DNA of 64,000 nucleotides from Dastarcus helophoroides (Eukaryota; Arthropoda; Insecta; Coleoptera; Bothrideridae): assembly GCA_028583605.1 (NCBI GenBank), contig CM053337.1:15519639-15583638 (forward strand). The letters run 5' to 3'. The position numbers were made by a program, and so were the translations under genes. The notes under the pieces were generated by a model, which saw only the letters and a program-made list of their open reading frames with translations, made no database searches and was not told where the DNA came from. Shown piece by piece: positions 41,701 to 49,200 of the stretch (within the stretch, counting starts at the first letter, position 1; each line of letters starts with the position of its first letter).

Positions 41701-43698
41701 GGTTTGAGAAAAATACTAAGAATAAGCCTTATTACATCGTCGGATTTAAAAATAAAGTCGAATTTTCGGACAAAACGTCGAATTTTAAGAAAAATTGGTT
41801 ATAATTCGAGAAAGTCGACATTTCGAAATTCGAAATTTGGGGACCAAAAAGGGGACAAACCCTAAAGTTTTGAGAAAAATACTAAGAATAAGCCTTATTA
41901 TATCGTCGGATTTAAAAATAAAGTCGAATTTTCGGACAAAACGTCGAATTTTAAGAAAAATTGGTTAACATTTGAGAAAGTCAAAATTTGGAAATTCGAA
42001 ATTTGGGGACCAAAAAGGGGACAAACCCTAAAGTTTTGAGAAAAATACTAAGAATAAGCCTTATTATATCGTCGGATTTAAAATAAAGTCGAATTTTCGG
42101 ACAAAACGTCGAATTTTAAGAAAAATTGGTTAACATTTGAGAAAGTCAAAATTTGGAAATTCGAAATTTGGGGACCAAAAAGAGGACAAACCTTAAAGTT
42201 TTGAGAAAAATACTATAAATAAGCCTTATCACATCGTCGGATTTAGAAATAAAGTCGAATTTTCGGACAAAACGTCGAATTTTAAGAAAAATTGGTTAAA
42301 GTCGAAATTTCGAAATTCGAAATTTGAGGACTAAAAAGGGGACAAACCTCAAAGGTTTGAGAAAAATACTAAGAATAAGCCTTATTACATCGTCGGATTT
42401 AAAAATAAAGTCGAATTTTCGGACAAAACGTCGAATTTTAAGAAAAATTGGTTATAATTCGAGAAAGTCGACATTTCGAAATTCGAAATTTGGGGACCAA
42501 AAAGGGGACAAACCCTAAAGTTTTGAGAAAAATACTAAGAATAAGCCTTATTATATCGTCGGATTTAAAAATAAAGTCGAATTTTCGGACAAAACGTCGA
42601 ATTTTAAGAAAAATTGGTTAACATTTGAGAAAGTCAAAATTTGGAAATTCGAAATTTGGGGACCAAAAAGGGGACAAACCTCAAAGTTTTGAGAAAAATA
42701 CTAAGAATAAGCCTTATCACATCGTCGGATTTAGAAATAAAGTCGAATTTTCGGACAAAACGTCGAATTTTAAGAAAAATTGGTTAAAATTCGAGAAAGT
42801 CGAAATTTTGAAATTCGAAATTTGGGGACCAAAAAGGGGTCAAACCCTAAAGTTTTGAGAAAAATACTGAGAATAAGCCTTATCACATCGTCGGATTTAG
42901 AAATAAAGTCGAATTTTCGGTTAATTTAAAAAAAAAGTCGAATTTTATGAGACATTTTCACTTTTATTCAAATTTTTAATATAATCCACAAATGTGCACA
43001 AAAAGTTGAAATGTTCAAACAATATTTTATGTTATTTATTATATTTTGGGATAATTTAGAACTAATTTTTCATTTTTCTATTGAACGACTTAATTTCGAA
43101 AAAAAAAGCGAATTTTCAGCAACAAGTTGAAGTCTCTAGAAAATTAGATTTTGAGAAAGAGTCGACAAAAAGTTGAATGTTGCGAAAAATTGCAACATTT
43201 CTATAGTAGGAGGCGAAGCTTGAAAATAAAATCGAAATTTTGAAAATAAATTCAAAGATTTAAAAATAAATGTCGACATTTTGGATTCTTCAAGATCGAA
43301 ATTTCGAGATAAAAATTTTTCCGGCCGAAAATAAAGAGAAAAGAGGTTCAATTTTGGGATAAACGTTAGAGTTCTGAGAAAAAAACTAGAAATAAGTCTG
43401 ACCAAGTAATTGGATTTAAAAATAAAATCTAATTTTTAAATCCCATTACTCGGTCAGACTTATTTCTAGTTGTTTCCTCAAAACTCTGACGTTTATCCCA
43501 AAAGTGAACCTCTTTTCTGTTTTCGGCCGGAAAAATTCAAATTCAAATTTTGCATGCAAATTACAGACAAAAATGTATAAAAAACGTTTGGTCGGATAAA
43601 ATACGAATTAACTTACCATCTTCAAGTGAGACACCTTCCCCAAAGAAAAAAATGTAGAACGCGAGCGAAACCTTTAAAAAAAATTGATATTTTTCCAT
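29606..43698 (-). CDS. Second thrombospondin-like unit TSP-B (N-terminal half; no type-3 or C-terminal region found)
   Basis: The exons (43617-43698, 35645-35815, 34631-34852, 34113-34326, 32589-33342) reproduce the order, sizes and phases of TSP-A: signal peptide, two N-terminal-domain exons, linker, coiled coil with EECKLC, and five EGF-like repeats. It lies head-to-tail behind TSP-A, so it is a tandem duplicate. Two single-base insertions break the frame (exon 3 near 34645-34652, exon 5 near 32850). All splice sites and remaining codons look intact, so sequence error or a recent lesion are both possible. Downstream of the last EGF (donor at 32588) no type-3 exon is visible before TSP-A begins. 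A candidate terminal exon at 29743 would stop after four codons. It may instead splice to TSP-A's downstream exons outside the window. The product would be secreted and oligomeric if functional. Confidence 0.75.
30025..32512. repeat. (AAGAG)n simple satellite with purine-rich variants
   Basis: Long uninterrupted AAGAG pentamers (30025-30300, 30880-31310, 31525-31700, 32055-32175, 32260-32510) alternate with GATGGGAAGAG units. It lies between TSP-B exon 5 and the candidate terminal exon. ORFs of Ser/Leu/Phe or Glu/Lys/Arg repeats here are not genes. Confidence 0.93.
32513..32568. mobile_element. MITE family M1, partial copy
   Basis: Contains GATAACCAAGGACCAG and a GATTTGTATTTC segment, both shared with six other loci in the window (34899, 36358, 36997, 44846, 53668, 56511). 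Confidence 0.55.
32589..33342 (-). CDS. TSP-B exon 5: coiled coil plus five EGF-like repeats, with an apparent +1 frameshift
   Basis: This 754-nt exon has acceptor TTTTTTAG, donor CAG|GTAATT and phase 1 on both sides. The coil (ALNRLITATNYVLRRVEEH, KRLIEECKLC) is followed by five EGF-like repeats with the tail GPRCGPCPxGMTGDGYxC. TSP-A splits the same region into two exons. Between repeats 3 and 4 (about 32848-32853) a GGGG run shifts frame; one G fewer gives TGDGSSCRPHNTC and a continuous frame. Confidence 0.82.
33640..34045. repeat. Nested inverted repeats
   Basis: CTATCTGCTTCCAGATAG and its complement CTATCTGGAAGCAGATAG occur repeatedly with CCATAGCAGGATTTGTAGAAAGC in both orientations. 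Longer arms (AATGAATCTGATCAGTGCAT and its complement) face each other across the block. It lies in TSP-B intron 4. Confidence 0.72.
34113..34326 (-). CDS. TSP-B exon 4: linker
   Basis: This 214-nt exon has acceptor ATTTCAG, donor G|GTAAGA, phase 0 in and phase 1 out, the same as TSP-A exon 4. It starts YVADGYNIRIKNEGDSDVPL and ends NIYGYGG. It is rich in Asp, Asn and Ser, and its position between the N-terminal domain and the coil implies a flexible linker. Confidence 0.72.
34631..34852 (-). CDS. TSP-B exon 3 with an apparent +1 frameshift
   Basis: This exon is 222 nt; acceptor TTCTTTCAG, donor GTGAGT. It reads VFLEVAEGTIANQYYAEQYL and SINLYINC, clearly paralogous to TSP-A exon 3. Near the 3' end the frame runs into TGA. 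The homologous ending TPDIKL (SPEILV in TSP-A) lies one frame over, and removing one base from the GATGATG tract would restore phase 0 for exon 4. A 1-nt insertion, real or an assembly error, is the simplest reading. Confidence 0.76.
34899..35218. mobile_element. MITE family M1, head-to-head copies
   Basis: Forward (34899-35075) and inverted (35076-35172) copies of the GGACTGGTCC...TTGAAATACAGAACTTGTCCCCTGAAACCAAG family create a palindrome centred near 35085. A third partial copy follows to 35218. Confidence 0.68.
35311..35565 (+). pseudogene. Non-LTR retrotransposon (Jockey-like) ORF2 fragment
   Basis: An 84-codon frame reads SFWGFGKSIGKNFTPSNFPP, then KEKVDILALTFAEYSSLDSS. It resembles the linker before the reverse-transcriptase domain of Jockey-type LINEs (FWxLxKS, NFxPS-IPPL, KAxLLAxxFAxNS-LD). 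No RT motifs follow. Intronic relic in TSP-B intron 2. Confidence 0.55.
35645..35815 (-). CDS. TSP-B exon 2: first part of N-terminal domain
   Basis: This 171-nt exon is identical in length and phase to TSP-A exon 2. Acceptor GATTTCAG, donor G|GTGGGT. The peptide starts GLAEQLQTTIEGGGFMLIIQ and ends DRTKKQRQ, aligning with LDRKTRR of TSP-A. Confidence 0.8.
36358..36465. mobile_element. MITE family M1 copy
   Basis: Runs AACCTTTGTTGTG ... GACAACCAAGGACCAGTG. Inverted relative to the copy at 36997. Confidence 0.6.
36997..37096. mobile_element. MITE family M1 copy
   Basis: Runs GGAACGGACTGGTCCTTGG ... ACACAACAAAGGTTG, nearly complete. Confidence 0.62.
37241..37385. repeat. 26-bp minisatellite, about five to six copies
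   Basis: GCGAATTTTGCGACCTTCGA plus TAAAAA recurs at 37245, 37271, 37297, 37323, 37349 and 37375. Confidence 0.85.
38427..38550. mobile_element. Penelope-like-terminus inverted repeat, short copy
   Basis: GATTGGACCGTGTCAAAGAA and TTCTTTGGCACGGTCCAATC face each other. Flanks AAACCAAAATT and AAACCAAATTT look like an imperfect target-site duplication. Related to the larger copy at 55675-55971. Confidence 0.55.
39160..42960. repeat. ~167-bp tandem satellite
   Basis: AATAAGCCTTATCACATCGT or a close variant recurs at about 166-bp steps from 40212 to 42878 (17 copies), with CAAAACGTCGAATTTTAAG in each. Older, more diverged copies extend left to about 39160 with ~335-bp spacing. It fills TSP-B intron 1. 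Confidence 0.9.
43317..43540. repeat. ~224-bp imperfect palindrome
   Basis: Left arm (CCGGCCGAAAATAAAGAG ... CTAGAAATAAGTCTGACC) and right arm (GGTCAGACTTATTTCTAG ... CTGTTTTCGGCCGG) pair over about 105 bp with a small centre near 43430. It sits just inside TSP-B intron 1, 77 bp from exon 1. Confidence 0.82.
43617..43698 (-). CDS. TSP-B exon 1: start codon and signal peptide
   Basis: ATG at 43698 gives MEKYQFFLKVSLAFYIFFFG then EGVSLED, a signal peptide with a strong hydrophobic core. It has 82 nt, donor G|GTAAGT and phase 1, matching the 85-nt exon 1 of TSP-A. Confidence 0.8.
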
Positions 43699-43699
43699 A

Positions 43700-44490
43700 T
43701 TTCGGTCGATTTGAACTAAGGAGGCGAAGATGGAGTCGCCTTGGGCACTACTGGAGAAAAACAGTCAAGATGCAATAACAAACTATTCAGTGCATCACCT
43801 TTGACACGATTCGCGTCAACTATATCATTTTGCAATTATGTGTCCCTTATTTATATAATTGATTCATACGCCGGCCTGTTACATGAATATTATTGTCCAC
43901 ATGCTGTAATTAGCAAGAAACAGATCATTTAAGACGTGATCCTTGAAATATAATTATTTTTCCACCCACAGGTTTGGTACCTTTGATGATGTTAACTAAT
44001 CTGAGAGAGGGACAAAGAAATTTAATTTTCCTGATGCTTTTTCACTATGATTTTTCCAAAAATAACGAGTTTAAAGAAACAAAAATAATCAACCACAAAT
44101 GTTAATACCAACTAAGCCACCAATACACTAAAGAAGATTAAATTTTCTTTCTTCCAAATTAATCACAACAAATTAACGTTTTGATTAATTTTTTAAAATA
44201 AAATTCAGTTTCAGGAATGATAATTTAACTTTTCTGTAGTTCATCTCAGTTCTTTCATCATTTTTTAGAGAAAAGCCAAAGCTTGAACAGCGAAAAGAAA
44301 TTAAAAGACAAGTAACGAGGAACAATTTATTTAATAAACAACTCCCCAACCTTGGCTTTGTATTTTTTAAATTTCATTTCGTTTCAAGTTATTATGGGAT
44401 TTAGCGATTCAATTTATTGAAAAAGGGGCAATTAAATTGGTGTTAAACAAAATCAAATGCGAAGTAAACGCAACCAATAACATATCTTAA
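43700..44490. other. Intergenic upstream of TSP-B
   Basis: AT-rich; no gene recognised. The TSP-B promoter presumably lies in its first few hundred bases. Confidence 0.35.
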
Positions 44491-44493
44491 GGA

Positions 44494-44755
44494 AGCGAAT
44501 ACCCGCTCAGTAATAAGCTCTCTTAAAGAGCTCATCATTTTTTAGAATCTGACAGAATATTGTCAGAAAGTTAACATTATGTTAACATAAAGATTTCTCA
44601 TCCTAAAAGCATCTTATAGAATCTGTTAGATGTCAATAATCTGACGACTAAAAAAAGTTATCTAAATGTTAACATTTCTGTGTCTCTTAAAGATATCGCT
44701 AAAATGATATCTTTAAGACATCTTTTTGATTTAGGTGCTGTACGGGTATTTAGCT
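44494..44755. mobile_element. MITE-like element with stacked hairpins
   Basis: Ends AGCGAATACCCG and CGGGTATTTAGCT are inverted. Inside are AGCTCTCTTAAAGAGCT, CTGACAGAATATTGTCAG, GTTAACATTATGTTAAC and TTAAAGATATC-N9-GATATCTTTAAG. Confidence 0.55.
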
Positions 44756-44845
44756 GGTTGTTAAATATAATAAGCTTTGCCTCCCTTTAAAGTCTTATCT
44801 TTCCTAATTTAATCTCTGACTGTTTTTTTCACGTTCAGACCTTTT

Positions 44846-44945
44846 TTTGGTAGAACGGACTAGTCCTTGGTTATCATCAAAAATTGAAATACAAATCTTT
44901 CTTGGTTTCAGGGGGACAAGATTCGTATTTCAATTTTTTTAGATC
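44846..44945. mobile_element. MITE family M1 copy upstream of COX6C
   Basis: GGTAGAACGGACTAGTCCTT ... CAGGGGGACAAGATTCG, about 240 bp before the COX6C start codon. Confidence 0.58.
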
Positions 44946-45187
44946 TTTATCGACTGACACCTTGAATCGTACACAATTTAGCTCGGTAAGTTAAAATTAA
45001 AAAAATTGTGTAAACAAAATCTTCCAAAGAATAGCTGATGAGATAATCGCTTTGCAACGAAACCACAATTCAGCATACGTCAAAAAATTGTCACATTTGT
45101 CTGAAAACGTTGCGAGAGAAAATAATTCAAGCTTAAGGTACGTACTGCTTCAAATTGAGTAAAAAAAAGTGTATTGTTTGGTTTAAG

Positions 45188-46107
45188 ATGAGCACCGAAA
45201 AACCAAGACTTAGCAAACCGAATATGCATGGAATGGCCCTCAAATTCGCCATGAAAAATATGCTGAAAAGTGCCATTGGTACCACCGTGGGTGGTTTCCT
45301 ATTCTTCTACTTTTACATGCTCCCACGTCGGAATCTATATAAGGCATTCTACGAGTAAGTTCTGAGGTTTTGACATTTAATTCGTAAATTCCGCATCCTA
45401 CTCGCAATGCTTTGAAGTCATAATAAATCTGCCCTTTGCGAATGGATTAAACTTAAAAAAAATTGTCATTCAGCTAAGATCTATTTTGCAATTCTTGCTT
45501 TTCTTGAAATTCCTAGTCTTAAGATTTAATTTTTGTTGTTTTTTTCTCAAAATTCAGAACTCCAATTCCAAACCTTTTGAAGTCAAACGTTTTATGTGAT
45601 CTTACAATTTGAATTACCCTTAAATTTGAACTGTTTTCAAAGTATGGACTTTAAACTCAAAATGTACGTACATCATTTTTTAAACAATTCGATTTCAATC
45701 GTAAAACTTCTTTAACAGATATTCTGAATACTGAAATTTTAACTACAAATTTATATAGTTGTTTCCAGTCTGCTTTCGCAATTGAGTGAATGAATTGATT
45801 TGATAATGGGAAATCTTGCCTCCGCTTTTTTCAATTTTTTATGGCTCCATACATTAAAAGGACAAAATGGAACCCTTATAATCTCACTTTTGTATCCGTC
45901 CATCTGCCACAAAGAGAATTTCCCCACTATTCATTTATTGATTTATTTTCAGCAAATACGACATTGAGGCAGAATTCGAGAAGATTAGAGTACTCGACCA
46001 CTTTGATTCATGCAAATGACAACAACTCGACTATTACAAATGGTAATAAAACTCATCAATATAAAATTCTTCTAATTGCACCTTAATATAGTTACAAATA
46101 AAATAAA
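45188..46107 (+). CDS. COX6C: Cytochrome c oxidase subunit 6C (COX6C / cyclope), two exons
   Basis: Exon 1 45188-45354 (167 nt, donor GA|GTAAGT), exon 2 45953-46019 (acceptor TTATTTTCAG), stop TGA at 46017-46019, then overlapping AATAAA signals at 46097-46107. The 77-residue product starts MSTEKPRLSKPNMHGMALKF, has one membrane span (about residues 26-44, rich in G/F/Y), then RRNLYKAFYDKYD and EFEKIRVLDHF. Length, single transmembrane helix and the YxxFY-KYDxExxFEK tail are those of subunit VIc, a nuclear-encoded accessory subunit of complex IV in the inner mitochondrial membrane. A possible 51-bp 5'UTR intron (45137-45187) lies directly before the ATG. It converges on GSS. Confidence 0.86.
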
Positions 46108-46129
46108 TGCGGACTAGAATCTGTGTGTG

Positions 46130-46256
46130 TTAATCAATTAAAAACGGACTATCCAAAGCACCGGCGCCAGCGGCCACTCCACCCTCATTGGCAGACGAGG
46201 TCTTTGATCTCAGCATATGCCCCACTTGCTTATTAACGAATATTTTCTCGGAATCG
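46130..46256 (-). CDS. GSS: GSS exon 8: C-terminus
   Basis: The last coding exon reads DSEKIFVNKQVGHMLRSK, then NEGGVAAGAGALDSPFLID and TAA at 46130-46132. It holds the substrate-contacting Arg of MLRSK and the Gly/Ala-rich lid loop. The nearest minus-strand AATAAA signals (45934-45947) lie in the COX6C intron, so the 3'UTR probably runs antisense to COX6C exon 2. Confidence 0.86.
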
Positions 46257-49200
46257 CTGCAAAAAAACCACAGTGATTATTTTATGCAAAACTTTTTAAA
46301 GCACAATTTACTGTAACCCAAACGTTAAAAGCTAAAACGAAGCGTTTCTTGTTATTGGGATTCCAAATAGGGGCTTTTACACTTACACCCTTTCCCCAGG
46401 TTTTGCGCCCGCAGTTCAAATCACGCGTGAAAAAGTATCGATCTAAATGCAAAATTATTACTTTGAACGAGAATGTGTTCAATCATGTAGAATTGACTCA
46501 ATCGTAAAGGCATTCTTAATGACAAACGTTCTTTGCGTACCATTTGGAACGCTCAATTAACGCGTCCTAACAAGATCCCGCAAGACTGTAAGTGTAATAA
46601 GTCCTAATGCCCTTTTCATACAAAATTAAACGAATGGAAAAGTTTACCCAATCAGAACTCCAAATATTCCTAGCTCTGAGACGATATCCACCAACGGCGG
46701 CGGAAACGATTCGCCCGCCCTGATAATATAATTTTTCGATAAAGGGGGCTCTATTCGCTCCATCAGGATCCACGCTGTGCGCTCCTTGCTATTTTTCATT
46801 TTTTCCACCGCCGTTTTCACCTCCTCCCCGTAGACGTTATTGCCGCCTCCTTCTCGCTGGGGTTTTAGAACGAATCTAAAATAACAAATCGTTCAAAATA
46901 GGAAAGCTTCAATTAAAGAAAATATCAAGTAGTCATATTTCAAAAAATGTTTAGAATATTGTCAACAAACGATAAAAATTTAAATATTTCCAAACAGGGC
47001 CGAAGAAATGTTAAATAAATTTAAAAAAACATAAAGAAAAGTGCTTCTATGTGGATGCAAAAATAGTTCGAAGCTGATTTTGTTGAAGAAAATCGTGACC
47101 CAAGATTTAAGCACATTTGAAAGAAAGTTAATAAATAAAATGACTCTAGCGTGTGACTTCTCTTTTTTTGACACTTCTTTAGAAAGATCAACATTTATTG
47201 CTCTTTTCTTATAAAAGTTTTTATTCTTTTTTATTTTCGATCCTTATTAACTAATATTGAATTACACTTAATTTATTTTAGCTTCACCAAGCCCAGTTTG
47301 TAAAATATTTAAATTATTATCTTACTATATGAAATTGTTTACTGTTGAAAACATTTTTAAATAACTTTCTCGAGAATTGTTATTAAAAAGCACCATTTAC
47401 TCCAACAAAATATCTTTATTTTTCTTCAATATTCTTCTTCGATAATTTGGATTATCTAGTCATTGTACTAAGACAAATCATAAATTTGACGGAAAGTTCT
47501 ACTTGATACAGCGGTCCAAATCTGTAAATTGCTTTCTAGTACCTCTCTGGATTATCCAGCGCCATTTGAATGGCCTGGTTGCCCAGCTCGTCAAAGTCCA
47601 AGCTGTAGAGACCAGTGAATATTTCCTTAACAGCGTCTATCTTCCTGCCTTCCGAGAGAAACATCTCTAGAGCGCCGCTGCGCGCCAATGCTTGTTGAAC
47701 CTTCTTCGTGCCCGCCAGGTGATACTGAATTGATGGGCACTTAATCGCCTGAGATCTAAAAAATTAAGAAATTTTATCCCTCTAAATTAAACTGGATAAT
47801 AAAGTTCGTTTTGTTACAGCTAAGAAGAAGAAATGTTTCTCTTTTTTACTATTTTTGGACTATTTAACCTAAAACATAATTACTTAGCTTTGCAGCATAT
47901 ATGTAATACTTCTATATGGCGTGTTTTGTCCCTTTGTTTGTGTCACAAAGGCGCGACGGATATATATATATTTGTCTTTTTCAAGGACAGAATATATTAA
48001 CCAACCCCAAAGTTTACTTCAAATATCCCTCTTCTCGGCAGTTGTCATTGTTATCATTCATTTATTAGTGTTCCCGCCCATCTTGTCATCTGTTCCGCTA
48101 TAAACGAATGAATGCTTGTCCTCGAAAGAGTACGACATATACTTTCATCTCACCTTTTTGACAAAGCATACTGCAATGGCGATTATACACAACACGCCAC
48201 ATAGAAGTATTATATATATGCTTTGCAGCAACAATGCCTTGGTCTCATTTTGAAAAAATATCCAAATGAAAATTATTAACAAATTTCTGAAATATTTTTA
48301 AATTTTTTCAACAACTTGGATATGGAACTAAAAAAACATGACCAAATTCAACAAAAAAAAAAACGAAAAAACTATTAACTGAGTTACCTTTCCATTAACA
48401 GTCTTGCATCCCACTCTTTTTTCGTTGGGTAGTGACCTGGTTCATACCCAGCTCTAAAGTAGATAACAGCCACTTCATAACCATCTCTAAAAATATAAAA
48501 AGTAAGCAAATTTTTATTATATTTCTATATTTTCTTTTTCTTGGATTAGATCTTGAGGGGATAAATTGGTTCCCTATCACGTTCAGTTTCAAATACTTAC
48601 ATAAATAATTCGTTATGGGGCCCCAATTTCGCTCGTTCAGCCATTTCCGTCAAATTCCTCCTTATAACTTTGGTCTGAGGGCTGATCCTCCCAATTTCGA
48701 ATTCATGAAATCTTTGATCGCAAATATTATAAGTCACATTTTCTATTATAAATAATATCACAGCTTTTTCGTTCCCGTATATCTTCCACGCCTCCAGCAT
48801 CCCCTGACAAAGCCCCTCTAAGGCATTGTTCTCGGGTAACTACAAAGCAAAGTAACCACATCAAATAACCCCAAAGAAAAAGAAAAAAAAGGACAGTAGG
48901 AAGAGGGAGGAAAGGGGGGAAGTGGCAGAAGAGAAAGAAAGGGAAGAAGAAAAAAAAGACGAAGAGAAAAATGAAAGAAGAGGAAGAGAGGGAAGAAGAG
49001 GACGAAGAAAAAGAAGTAATAGAAGAGAAAGAGATGGAACAAAAGAACAGGTTGACGAGAAAGGAGTGACCAAAGAGGAAGAAGAGAAGGAAGAAGAGGG
49101 AACGGGGAAAAGAAGAGGAAAAAGAAGAGAAGGAGGAAGAAGAAGAAGAGGAGAAGGAGAAAGAAGTGGAAAAGGACGAAGAGAAACAAAAGGAAAAAGA

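Noticed and set aside
39140..42858. Repeated 60-90 codon frames with NF-DKRSNFKKN-like peptides
   Set aside because: Generated by the 167-bp satellite; they sit inside TSP-B intron 1.
45841..46086. 81-codon plus-strand frame over COX6C exon 2
   Set aside because: It is in a different frame from the spliced COX6C product and crosses its intron border.
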